Below, in pieces: positions 1-7,043 of a stretch of DNA of 13,049 nt (its first letter is position 1; each line of letters begins with the position of its first letter). The DNA is from Planctomycetota bacterium (GTDB lineage Bacteria; Planctomycetota; Phycisphaerae; FEN-1346), in assembly GCA_026386995.1 (NCBI GenBank), contig JAPLMO010000072.1, positions 1 to 13,049 on the forward strand, in the 5' to 3' direction. The notes under the pieces are model-generated. The model did no database searches and was not told the origin of the DNA. It saw nothing but the letters and a program-made list of their open reading frames with translations. The position numbers were made by a program, and so were the translations under genes.

Positions 1-477
1 TTCTGCGACGCGCACCTCAACGCCGAGTACAAGGACCTCTGCCGGGAGATGGCCGTCGAGGTCTGCCAGGAGGGATCTCCCGTGCTCCACGGCAAACCCG
101 CCGGCTGGGCGGCGGGCCTTGTCTATGCCCTGGGACAGGTCAACTTCCTGACCGATCCCAGCCAAACGCCCCACATGACGGCGGCCGATATCGCGAAGGG
201 CATCGGGGTCTCAACGGCAACGATGCAAGCCAAAGCGAAGGTGATCCGTGAGGGGCTCGACCTGGTTCCCTTCGACCCTGACTGGTGCCTGCCAAGTAAT
301 CTTGAGACTAACCCGCTGGTCTGGATGCTGGAGGTGAACGGCTTCGTCATAGACATCCGCAGCGCGCCGCGCGAGGCGCAGGTTATGGCCTACCAGAAGG
401 GGCTGATCCCCTGGATTCCGGCGGACAGGCCGAAGCCTCCTCAGGATCCAACCGATCGCGGCAGGGGTCAAAGATGA
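1..477 (+). CDS. DUF6398-type protein, 3' part (5' end outside window)
   Basis: The frame is open from base 1, beginning FCDAHLNAEYKDLCREMAVE, and runs to a TGA at 475-477, so 158 residues are visible and the N-terminus is missing. An internal ATG at 49 is not needed as the start, because clear family sequence lies before it. From memory the protein matches the DUF6398 family: FCDAHL near the window edge, GKPAGWAAGLVYALGQVNFL, then DPSQTPHMTAADIAKGIGVS, followed by NPLVWMLEVNGF and KGLIPWIPA. The middle part (about residues 55-80) reads like a helix-turn-helix (MTAADIAKGIGVSTATMQAK). The biochemical role of this family is not known to me. The stop overlaps the start of the next gene by 4 nt (ATGA), which suggests translational coupling. 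No membrane segment or signal peptide is visible in the part seen. Confidence 0.75.
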   Translation, partial: FCDAHLNAEYKDLCREMAVEVCQEGSPVLHGKPAGWAAGLVYALGQVNFLTDPSQTPHMTAADIAKGIGVSTATMQAKAKVIREGLDLVPFDPDWCLPSNLETNPLVWMLEVNGFVIDIRSAPREAQVMAYQKGLIPWIPADRPKPPQDPTDRGRGQR

Positions 478-728
478 CGGCCGCATACACACCACGACAA
501 GGCCAGTTCCTCGCGTTCATCTACTACTACACCAGGGTGAACGGCCGGCCGCCCGCTGAGGGGGACATGGAACGTTACTTCAAGACCTCGCCCTCGGCCG
601 TGCATCAGATGATCCTGACGCTGGAGAAACGCGGGTTCATCGAACGTACCCCAGGCCAGGGCAGGTCTATCCGCCTGCTGCTGCCGCGAGAGGCGTTGCC
701 CGACCTTGAGCCAGGCGGTGAGGGCTGA
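474..728 (+). CDS. Stand-alone LexA-type winged-helix DNA-binding protein
   Basis: This is an 84-residue protein whose ATG lies in the ATGA overlap with the upstream gene. It resembles only the N-terminal winged-helix domain of LexA: TPRQGQFLAFIYYYTRVNGR (residues 6-25) is helix 1 plus the turn, PPAEGDMERYFKTSPSAVHQ is the helix-turn-helix, and MILTLEKRGFIERTPGQGRS leads into the wing. The LexA autoproteolysis/S24 peptidase domain (Ala-Gly site, Ser/Lys pair) is absent, and the length ends right after the wing. It is therefore probably a small transcription regulator without self-cleavage, co-expressed with the DUF6398-type protein. The target is unknown. It could also be an antitoxin-like or element-borne regulator, but nothing in the sequence shows that. 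Confidence 0.75.
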   Translation: MTAAYTPRQGQFLAFIYYYTRVNGRPPAEGDMERYFKTSPSAVHQMILTLEKRGFIERTPGQGRSIRLLLPREALPDLEPGGEG

Positions 729-731
729 GGG

Positions 732-755
732 AACCCAGTTGTTTCCGGGTTTTCT
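732..755 (+). terminator. Weak intrinsic terminator-like hairpin after the LexA-like gene
   Basis: Four bases after the TGA at 726-728, AACCC (732-736) can pair with GGGTT (747-751) over a 10-nt loop, followed by TTCTT. The stem is only 5 bp and the T-tract is interrupted by one C, so this is a weak candidate. Its position directly after the two-gene unit supports it. Confidence 0.35.
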
Positions 756-1002
756 TCCGAGCCCCCTTTCCTGGCTTCTCGCCGCGCCGTACACGGCAGC
801 GGGAGTTGTCCTACTTTGGTCCCCCGCTCCGGCTAACATGCAGTCGCAGTGCAAAATAGCCGGAGGCGGCCGTCGCATCGGGGCTTGCCCGCAAGGTCAG
901 ACGACTTGCCCTTTGCCTTCGGTTTTCTGGCGCTCATCCCCGTAGCCTCCTCATTTCGACAACTTCGAAGCCCTCTACCACTCGCGCCAGTCCGTCCCCC
1001 CG
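756..1002. other. Non-coding gap between convergent genes, with a weak minus-strand terminator candidate
   Basis: No ORF here has recognisable family features. On the minus strand, about 130 nt after the ATPase stop, a short hairpin (arms 867-871 and 858-862, loop of 4 nt, closing pair G-U) is followed by ATTTTG (857-852). It is a possible terminator for the ATPase gene, but the stem is short. Nothing else is supported in this stretch. Confidence 0.3.
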
Positions 1003-2226
1003 TCAGAAGTCCGCGAACGGAAGAGCCGTCGCATCGGGACCCAGGGGCAGCCGCACGTCGCCAGCGTGGACCACATAGCCCTTGGCCGCGCGCTTGTGGA
1101 AGTCCCGGCGAAACGACTCGATGCCGCGCGCCATGCCAAGATTGGGCGTGGCGGAGAGTTTCACCTCAATGGGAATCAGACTCCCCTCCGCCTGGACCAC
1201 CACGTCCACTTCCGCGCCCGCCGCGGTACGCCAGAAGTAGACCTGGGGTTCCTGGCCGCGATTGTAGAAGCCTTTGACGATCTCCGCCACCACGGCCGTC
1301 TCAAGGATCGCCCCGCCCATCAGCCCGGCGGCAGCCTGCTCCGCCGTTCGTAAGCCTGCCAGGTAACAGAGCGTGCCCGTATCCGTGAAGTACAGTTTGG
1401 GGGTCTTCACGAGACGCTTGCCCACGTTGGCGAAATACGGCCTCAGCAGGATAATCTGAAACGTGGCCTCCAGCACTGACAGCCAGGCCTTCACCGTGTT
1501 GACCGCAATCCCCAGTTCCCGCGACAGGTCAGTCAGGTTGAGAATCTGGGCGTTGCGCGCCGCCAGCGCCCGCAGGAAGTTCTGAAACTGCGTCAGGTCG
1601 CCGATCTGCCGCAGGGAACGGACATCGCGCTCCAGATAGGTCTGGGCGTAACCGGCGTGCCACAGGGCAACGTCCCGGCGGGGGTTGGCCACAGGCTCGG
1701 GGTATCCGCCCCGCCAGAGGTTCTCCCAGAGGTCCTTGGTGGAAAGCACCGGTCGCTTGGAGTGGGCCGGGCCTTGCTCCCAGGGGAAAGGCGCCAGGGG
1801 CGCCCCGGTAATCTCGCGAAACGACAGGGGCAAGAGCCGCAGGATTGCCGCCCGCCCCGCCAGCGATTCGGAGACGCGCTCCAGGAGGAGCAGGTTCTGC
1901 GAGCCCGTCAGCAGGTACTGGCCGGCCTTGTCCCGGTGCGCATCCACCCGTTCTTTCACGTAGGGCAAAAGTTCGGGCGCATACTGCACCTCGTCGAAGA
2001 TCGCGGGAGGCGGGTACATGTCGAGGAACCCGCGGGGGTCGGAGATGGCCGCCGCCCGGACATCAGGCGGCTCCAGCGAAACGTACGCGTACCGCTCCCC
2101 GAACAGGTGCTTGAGGAGCGTAGTCTTGCCCGACTGGCGCGGGCCGGTGAGGACCACCACCGGAAACTCCCTGGCGGCCCGTTTCAGGACGGGTTCCAGA
2201 CTTCGTTGAATATAGGCGCTCGGCAT
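1003..2226 (-). CDS. AAA_14/DUF4143-family ATPase
   Basis: The protein has 407 residues. The Walker A motif is GPRQSGKTT (residues 28-36), the Walker B motif is PAIFDEVQYAP (74-84), and TGSQNLLLLERVSESLAGR (107-125) is the typical sensor stretch of this family. The C-terminal DUF4143 part has YLERDVRSL, a small helix-turn-helix (LTDLSRELGIAVNTVKAWL), TPKLYFTDTGTLCYLAGL and a nuclease-like E-VDVVV-PIEVK motif, which is usual for the family. Length and domain order are complete. The start was chosen because AGGAGGTGA (2229-2237) lies 2 nt before the ATG and the protein then begins exactly as family members do (YIQRSLEPVL). The frame stays open upstream to 2781, but that part is antisense to a transposase fragment and is not real. 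The biological role of these ATPases is poorly defined. They often occur as single genes in variable regions. Confidence 0.9.
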   Translation of the reverse strand: MPSAYIQRSLEPVLKRAAREFPVVVLTGPRQSGKTTLLKHLFGERYAYVSLEPPDVRAAAISDPRGFLDMYPPPAIFDEVQYAPELLPYVKERVDAHRDKAGQYLLTGSQNLLLLERVSESLAGRAAILRLLPLSFREITGAPLAPFPWEQGPAHSKRPVLSTKDLWENLWRGGYPEPVANPRRDVALWHAGYAQTYLERDVRSLRQIGDLTQFQNFLRALAARNAQILNLTDLSRELGIAVNTVKAWLSVLEATFQIILLRPYFANVGKRLVKTPKLYFTDTGTLCYLAGLRTAEQAAAGLMGGAILETAVVAEIVKGFYNRGQEPQVYFWRTAAGAEVDVVVQAEGSLIPIEVKLSATPNLGMARGIESFRRDFHKRAAKGYVVHAGDVRLPLGPDATALPFADF

Positions 2227-2228
2227 GG

Positions 2229-2273
2229 TCACCTCCTCACGTGCAATTATGCATTCTGACTGCACGATTGCAA
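2229..2273 (-). promoter_or_regulatory. Sigma70-like promoter and strong ribosome binding site of the ATPase gene
   Basis: Reading the minus strand, TTGCAA (2273-2268) is followed after 16 nt by CATAAT (2251-2246) and then, within about 10 nt, by the strong Shine-Dalgarno AGGAGGTGA (2237-2229) before ATG at 2226. The leader would be only about 13 nt long. An inverted repeat, GTGCA at 2241-2245 and TGCAC at 2261-2265, brackets the -10 box and could be an operator. Promoter boxes are 4/6 and 5/6 matches to consensus, so this is plausible but unproven. Confidence 0.5.
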
Positions 2274-2280
2274 GCACTAT

Positions 2281-2769
2281 CTTCGAAAGCCGAGGCCCTG
2301 GGCGGTGGAGAAGGGCCAGGCGCGGCTGTTCGACGACTGCCGGTACTTCTTCTACATCACGAACGACCGCGCCCGTGCGTCCGAGGAGATCGTGCGGGAG
2401 GCGAACGGCCGGTGCAACCAGGATAACCTGATCGAGCAACTGAAGAACGGGGCGCGGGCGATGGAAATGCCCGTGGGGGACCTGGTGTCGAACTGGGCGT
2501 ACCTGGTGATGGCGTCGCTGGCGTGGACGCTGAAGGCGTGGCTGGCGCTCGGGCTGCCGGAGGACGGGCGGTGGCAGGAGAGGCGCCGGGCCGAGAAGCA
2601 GACGGTGCTTCGGATGGAGTTTAAGAAGTTCGTGAATGTATTGGTGCGAGTGCCGTGCCAGATCGTGCGCACGGGGCGACGGATCGTGTACCGGCTGCTG
2701 GCGTGGAACCCGTGGCTGGGGGTGCTCGTGCGGGGCGTCGAGACGCTGCGTCGCCCGATGCGGTGCTGA
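2281..2769 (+). pseudogene. IS1380-family transposase, C-terminal fragment
   Basis: The frame reads LRKPRPWAVEKGQARLFDD from 2281 and continues CRYFFYITND, then EEIVREANGRCNQDNLIEQL, DLVSNWAYLVMASLAWTLKA, EKQTVLRMEFKKF and PCQIVRTGRRIVYRLLAWNP to a TGA at 2767-2769. These are the characteristic C-terminal motifs of IS1380-family DDE transposases, including the YFFYITND and ANGRCxQxNLI stretches. Only about 160 of the roughly 450 residues usual in the family remain. Upstream of about 2280 the homology stops, in the region that serves as the ATPase promoter, so the 5' two-thirds of the gene and the left end of the IS are gone. A GTG at 2305 gives an open frame but is only an accident of the truncation. 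The fragment cannot be an active transposase. Confidence 0.85.
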
Positions 2770-2967
2770 CGCGAGCGCCACCGAAGTCGGGGTACGGACG
2801 CCCCGATCAGCCGCGGATGCGTGCAGGTGTGAAAGAAAGGTGTATATGGCCCTGATACAACCGCGCGATGCAACGGCGGGCCGGCGAGGCCCGGCAGAGA
2901 CTTCCTGCGCCGCACCCTCACGCCCCCTGGCCGACTTCGCGGTCGGGGCAATACGCTTGTTTTGGGT
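2770..2967. other. Non-coding stretch with two GC-rich hairpins after the trehalase-like gene
   Basis: This stretch lies between the transposase fragment and the 3' end of the trehalase-like gene. The left half may be the residual right end of the IS, but no terminal repeat can be recognised without the partner end. A perfect hairpin CGGGCC-GGCGA-GGCCCG lies at 2877-2893. A second, CCGAC-TTCGCG-GTCGG (2931-2946), lies about 21 nt after the minus-strand stop at 2968. Neither is followed by a T-tract in the minus direction, so they are at best non-canonical terminators. Confidence 0.3.
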
Positions 2968-4377
2968 CTAGGTTCGTTTGATGCGCAGTTGATGCTTTTG
3001 GCAGAGACCGTCGAGCATCATCGTGACGATGGTGCATGTCATCCCCAACCAGGGGACACCCAGCGCCTTGCCAGTGACGGAATCGTAGTGTTCGCTGATT
3101 CCGTTCTTGAGTGCGTTGGCGACCGTCTTGTCGGCGATCTCGGCCGCCAAGTTCTTGTGGCCGTAGTGGGCCAACCCCGCGGCGATCTGATAGTTGGTCG
3201 CCGGCCAGACGTCGCCGCGCCAGAGTTGCGCCAGCGCCGGGTCAAGATTATCTCTGGCCGCCGTCCGGGCGTCGCCGCGCCATTTGCCGTTGGAGTTCCA
3301 GCGTTTGTCGTTGCGATCGACGGTGGGCACCGGCAGCGGCGTGCTCCAGGCGGGCGTTTGCAGGGTTTCCGCCATGCGCTTTGCCATGGCGTCGGTGGGC
3401 ACGCCCGCCGTGAGCGGAATCCAACTCCCGATCGTACCCACGCGAACTTTTTCCAGCGTGTCGCGGCGGACCGAGAGGAATAGCCCCGCCTCTTCGTCCC
3501 ACATGTGCTTGCGCATGGCCTCGACCGCCTTGTCGATCCGGACCTTGCGACGTGCGGCCATTTCCTTGTCGCCCAGCATGAGCGCCAGTCGCATGAGGCA
3601 TCGCTCCGCCATGACCAGGTAGGCGCTGTTGCCCGGAACGCAGATATCGCCGTACCAGAGGCCTTCCTTCTCGCCCTTGCGCGTCGGGTGGCGCGACAAC
3701 TTCAGGCCGTCCATGTTGCATTCGTAGTCGAACGTCTCCCATCGCGCGTCTTGGATGGCGCCGCCGCGGTAGGTGCCCACTGCCACCAGTCCGATATTGG
3801 TGACATCCCGCTCGCGCCAGTACCAATCGTGGAACCGTTCGATGGGCTCGATGCTTTGCCGTACCAGTTCCTTGTCGCCGTTGCGCTGATGGACCCGCTC
3901 GACACCCCAAGAGAGGATCGGGATCTGGGAGTAGGCCGGGAATTGGACCCAATTCTTTTCGTCGGGGTTGATCATGCAGGGGACCATGTCGTGGGCATGG
4001 TCGGGCATCTCCTTGTTCCAGCGAACCTGAAAATCCCAGAAGTTCTGAAACACTTCGCGGATCACTTCCTCCTTGCCGGGCAGGATGCTCAGGAGATCCA
4101 CGACGAACATCGTGTCCCAGATCCATTGGCCGTTGTAGCCGCCGCCGGGTGCGATCCAGCGGTGTGTCAAGAACCCCCGAGGCGGCTCGACCTTGCCGAG
4201 GATGCACTTTTGATAGATCTCGGCCGTCAGTTTCAGCACTGCCGGATCGTCGGACTCGAACAGGTCGCCTTTTGGTTTGTCGGCTTCCGCAGCGAACAAC
4301 CGGGAAAGCGAGGGTTGCAGCGCGGCCGCAAGCCCCGCCGTGCTTGTCAGCAGAAATGTCCGTCGGTTCTGTGCCAT
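2968..4377 (-). CDS. Tat-exported trehalase-like (alpha/alpha)6 glycoside hydrolase (GH37/GH63-related)
   Basis: The protein has 469 residues. The N-terminus has a Tat signal (NRRTFLL at residues 4-10, then a hydrophobic TSTAGLAAAL). PGGGYNGQWIWDTMFVVDLL (77-96) parallels trehalase signature 1 (PGGRF-x-E-x-Y-x-WD). RGDVWPATNYQIAAGL (387-402) parallels the VWPPxNY region, and ISEHYDSVTGKALG (427-440) parallels the Y(N/D)xxTG-GxG motif near the C-terminus of GH37/GH63 enzymes. The most likely role is an exported alpha-glycosidase of the six-hairpin class. The real substrate is unclear, and GH63-type, mannosylglycerate-hydrolase-type or an uncharacterised family are all possible. Start: AGGAAG lies 4 nt before the ATG. 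The gene is last in the minus-strand series. Repeat A starts about 20 nt upstream of its ATG, so it must be transcribed through or from that repeat. Confidence 0.75.
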   Translation of the reverse strand: MAQNRRTFLLTSTAGLAAALQPSLSRLFAAEADKPKGDLFESDDPAVLKLTAEIYQKCILGKVEPPRGFLTHRWIAPGGGYNGQWIWDTMFVVDLLSILPGKEEVIREVFQNFWDFQVRWNKEMPDHAHDMVPCMINPDEKNWVQFPAYSQIPILSWGVERVHQRNGDKELVRQSIEPIERFHDWYWRERDVTNIGLVAVGTYRGGAIQDARWETFDYECNMDGLKLSRHPTRKGEKEGLWYGDICVPGNSAYLVMAERCLMRLALMLGDKEMAARRKVRIDKAVEAMRKHMWDEEAGLFLSVRRDTLEKVRVGTIGSWIPLTAGVPTDAMAKRMAETLQTPAWSTPLPVPTVDRNDKRWNSNGKWRGDARTAARDNLDPALAQLWRGDVWPATNYQIAAGLAHYGHKNLAAEIADKTVANALKNGISEHYDSVTGKALGVPWLGMTCTIVTMMLDGLCQKHQLRIKRT

Positions 4378-4397
4378 GATTCTTCCTGTTATCTGGG

Positions 4398-4600
4398 TGC
4401 GCTAGTCCACCGATTTTCGTGCCCTTCGCCTGGCGGCGCAACCTGTTTATTCACCGGCACTCATGGTAGCCTCCGACACGCACGCTCACAACTTCTTTCG
4501 GAGGCTGATTTGCCCGAGAACAACGGTTGTCCGAACCCGTTTCTCGCCCTTTCGCGCAGCCTAACGAACCGCGAACGCAATTTCGGTGGACCAGTACACC
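4398..4600. repeat. Dispersed MITE-like repeat, copy A
   Basis: This about 200-bp element fills most of the 314-nt gap between the GH2 stop and the trehalase-like start. The left end is CTAGTCCACCGATTTTCGTG (from 4402). The right end, read on the minus strand from 4597, is GTACTGGTCCACCGAAATTG, so the ends form imperfect terminal inverted repeats sharing about 10-12 bp. Inside, AGCCTCCGA (4468-4476) and TCGGAGGCT (4498-4506) form a perfect 9-bp inverted repeat with a 21-nt loop. The stretch after it (to about 4545) matches copies B and D, and 4555-4597 matches the right end of D (12875-12917). Compared with D, copy A lacks about 340 bp of interior. Nothing recognisable lies in 4601-4691. Confidence 0.75.
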
Positions 4601-4691
4601 GGTTCCCTTGGGCCTACGCAGATTCACAAAGCCGCCGGAACGCTTCCAGCGAATCGCCGTCCGTCGCCGTCTCGCACAGCACCATCCGGCC

Positions 4692-6815
4692 TCACTTTGA
4701 CGGCACGCTGAAATCCCGCAGGCTACGCACAGGTTTGCCGTCGGCTCCGCGCAACTCTGCCACGATCTGGCATTTGCCCGAACCGGCCGGGACGTTCAGC
4801 TCAAACATGAAGACCTCACGCCCCAGTGCCGCCACCTTACCGTCCTGCGTCTTCTCGGCGAGAGCCTTGCCGTCGCCAGAAAGCCGCAGCGTGACAGGCC
4901 CTTGCCACTCAGTGTCGAGGTCGTTGATCACCACGACCGGCACCTTCAGGGCCGCACTCCCCGCACACTCGTCGGCCCAGAAGTCGATCATCAACCCGAC
5001 CGGAGCGAAGGCGTCGCGTACGTACTGGAAGAAGTGCGGCTCGAACGTGGGGCGTTCAATATCGATGAAGTTGTCGCTCGTCTGACCGCCGGGCCGGCTG
5101 TAGCCCAAGCCGCAGAAGTGCATCACACCCGCCACTTTCCGCCCCGTGCGCCAGAACTCGGTTTTGGCGGCCACAGTGCGGGCATAGGCCTCGCGGTACT
5201 GATCGGGGCTGGGGTTGGGTGGCAATAAGTATTGATACGACTTGCTGCGTACGGGGATCGTACAGGGCGTGCCGTCGCGATTGAGCCACAGCCAGCCGTA
5301 TTCGTTGATGATAATCGGGTTGTTGCCGCGGTTGGGGACCGCGTTGTTCGCGTCGCTGCCAGGATCACCCGGCTTGGGCGACATGTGAGCGAACTCCGCC
5401 ATGCGGAACTTTGGGTTGATGTGTCGGTAGGGATGGGCTTCATAGACATCGGTGGGGCTTTGCGGCGTGTCCCAGCCATTGTCCCAGGGCCGATTGGAGA
5501 GATCCAGGTTCCGCACCGCCGTGAGGGCTTTACCGGTGATCTGCTGCTTGGGAGTTTCGTTCTGAGCGTCCCAGATCACCACGCTGGGATGGTTCCACCG
5601 CTCCTGCATCCACTCGGCATACTGGCTCGTCAGCGCCTCAAGGCTGCCCGTCTTGCCCCATATTGGGAACTCATCCTGGATCATCAGCCCTTCTTCGTCG
5701 GCGATGCGGTACCACATCTCGGGCGGGAAGCCGATGCAGTAGCGGGTTGAATTCCAGTTCATGCTGCGGAAACCGCGGATCACGCTGCGCACCCACTCCT
5801 CGCGCCACGGCTTGTCGCCCCGCTTTGGATCCTCAAAGAAGCGATAGATGCAGATGTTCGTGCCGCGGAGATAGTAGGTCTTGCCGTTCAGCAGGGGCAT
5901 CTTGGTCTTCGGATCGAACGAGAAACTCCGCATGCCGAAGCGCGTGTTCAGGGTATCCGTGGCCGCCGATCCTGCCAGAACCGACACCTCCAGTTCATAC
6001 AGGAACGGGTCTTCGGGCGTCCAGAGTCGGCAGTTCTCGATCGGCAGCGCCAGTTCGATGGTCTGTTGCTCGCCCGGTTTCCAGGATCGCTTCTGGCTAT
6101 CGGCGGAACCAACAACCTTGCGGGTCTTGACCTCACGCACCGTGCAGCGAACAACGGCCTCGGCATCTGCGCCGCTCGGGTTTCGCACCAGCGACACTAC
6201 GCGGACCTTATTGCCCGGCACGTCCGGCACGGCCTGTACACGTTCAATGCAGGGCGATCCCGAGAGGATCAACTCGACGGAATCGTAGATACCCGGAATG
6301 TAACGCGTCTTCTCAAAGTCGTTGCCCCAAGGAATATCATCGCCGACGGCCGTGCGCGACGCGCCGACGCGGATAACCAGTTCGTTCGGTTGGCCGCCGC
6401 TCTTCAGGTTCTTGCAAACGTCAAAGTAACCGGGGGTGAAGCAGCCGACATGGTCGCCTACGCGTTGCCCGTTCAGATACACCTGCGTCCCGTAGCGGGC
6501 TTTGTGGACCTTGAGTTGAGCAACGGCGGACGGCTGCCCCTCGACGGTGAAGGTGCGACGATACCAGAAGGCTTGACGCCGTGGGTCCTTGCCCTTGGGC
6601 CCCACACCCTCAAAGGCCGGCACGGCCATGTCGGCCAGACCGGGCACGGGCGTCTGGCGGTCGAAACTCTTGGGTACATCATCCATCATGCCTTCAGCGA
6701 TCTGCCAAATGCCGTCGAGGGAGATTACTTTACGCCCCCCCTCTGCGCGGGCTGTCGGGGCGACGGCGGCCAAGAGTGCGATAATGCCGGCAAACAGCAC
6801 GAAGCGGTGAAACAT
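4692..6815 (-). CDS. Secreted GH2-family beta-glycosidase
   Basis: The protein has 707 residues. It starts with a Sec signal peptide (MFHRFVLFAGIIALLAAVAP, cleavage probably after TARA at residue 24). The sugar-binding jelly-roll domain follows (about 30-190; FWYRRTFTV, VYLNGQRVGDHVG, GIYDSVELI), then an immunoglobulin-like domain (about 190-300) and the TIM barrel. NHPSVVIWDAQNE (408-420) carries the likely acid/base E420, and NPIIINEYGW (499-508) the likely nucleophile E505. YLRGTN and DEFPIW are also typical of GH2. Substrate could be beta-galactoside, beta-glucuronide or beta-mannoside; the sequence alone does not decide. The open frame extends upstream to 7106, but that part runs through repeat B and lacks family sequence. 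The ATG at 6815 has GAGGA 7 nt upstream and gives a clean signal peptide. Confidence 0.9.
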   Translation of the reverse strand: MFHRFVLFAGIIALLAAVAPTARAEGGRKVISLDGIWQIAEGMMDDVPKSFDRQTPVPGLADMAVPAFEGVGPKGKDPRRQAFWYRRTFTVEGQPSAVAQLKVHKARYGTQVYLNGQRVGDHVGCFTPGYFDVCKNLKSGGQPNELVIRVGASRTAVGDDIPWGNDFEKTRYIPGIYDSVELILSGSPCIERVQAVPDVPGNKVRVVSLVRNPSGADAEAVVRCTVREVKTRKVVGSADSQKRSWKPGEQQTIELALPIENCRLWTPEDPFLYELEVSVLAGSAATDTLNTRFGMRSFSFDPKTKMPLLNGKTYYLRGTNICIYRFFEDPKRGDKPWREEWVRSVIRGFRSMNWNSTRYCIGFPPEMWYRIADEEGLMIQDEFPIWGKTGSLEALTSQYAEWMQERWNHPSVVIWDAQNETPKQQITGKALTAVRNLDLSNRPWDNGWDTPQSPTDVYEAHPYRHINPKFRMAEFAHMSPKPGDPGSDANNAVPNRGNNPIIINEYGWLWLNRDGTPCTIPVRSKSYQYLLPPNPSPDQYREAYARTVAAKTEFWRTGRKVAGVMHFCGLGYSRPGGQTSDNFIDIERPTFEPHFFQYVRDAFAPVGLMIDFWADECAGSAALKVPVVVINDLDTEWQGPVTLRLSGDGKALAEKTQDGKVAALGREVFMFELNVPAGSGKCQIVAELRGADGKPVRSLRDFSVPSK

Positions 6816-6847
6816 GGCACGGTCCTCATTACATCGATTGCCTGAGT

Positions 6848-6952
6848 AAAACGCCCGATACTCGGGCGAACAGCCCTGCTTTGAAGCATTGCACAAACTC
6901 AAACCGCCATTTCTCATTTCGACTCCGCTCGAATAGGCTGTAAAGGGCGGAG
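6848..6952 (-). promoter_or_regulatory. GH2 leader with a terminator-like hairpin and an upstream stem (possible attenuator)
   Basis: On the minus strand CGCCCGA-GTA-TCGGGCG (6868-6852) is a perfect 7-bp GC-rich stem with a 3-nt loop, immediately followed by TTTT (6851-6848). This has the form of an intrinsic terminator, yet it lies 33 nt upstream of the GH2 ATG. Further upstream, CTCCGC (minus 6952-6947) pairs with GCGGAG (6928-6923) over 18 nt. Together they look like a structured leader. The terminator may either end readthrough from upstream genes or act as an attenuator. No ligand-binding family is recognised. Confidence 0.5.
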
Positions 6953-6967
6953 CAAAACTGCGGCGGG

Positions 6968-7043
6968 TGTGCCAGTCCACCGATTCTCGTGCCCTTCGCC
7001 TGGCGTCACAACCTGTTTCTTTGGCCACACTTATGGTAGCCTC
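6968..7043. repeat. Tandem extra left end (B1) of repeat copy B
   Basis: A 76-bp unit starting TGTGCCAGTCCACCGATTCT and ending TTATGGTAGCCTC is followed without a gap by a second copy of the same left end (7044 onward). B1 shares variants with copy A (CAACCTGTTT) and with copy D (CTTTGGCCACACTTATGG-like), while B2 has CATAAACTGTTTATTCACCG. The two are therefore diverged, not a recent slippage duplication. Confidence 0.75.

Noticed and set aside
880..970. Possible fifth, degenerate copy of the repeat (CCGTAGCCTCCTCATTTCGACAACTTC-like stretch, in part)
   Set aside because: Similarity to GGTAGCCTCC and ACAACTTC is short and gapped, the left-end core is missing, and the inverted repeat cannot be formed. 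It is not distinguishable from chance by eye.
2305..2769. Functional small protein starting at GTG 2305
   Set aside because: The recognisable transposase sequence begins upstream of the GTG and lacks most of the catalytic domain, so it is a gene fragment.
2227..2781. N-terminal extension of the ATPase open frame (185 extra codons)
   Set aside because: It is antisense to the IS1380 transposase fragment, is rich in Pro/Arg/His with no family similarity, and the ATG at 2226 has a near-perfect ribosome binding site.
3505..5085. 526-codon plus-strand open frame
   Set aside because: It is antisense to the trehalase-like gene and the end of GH2, whose motifs are clear. The long frame results from high GC content.
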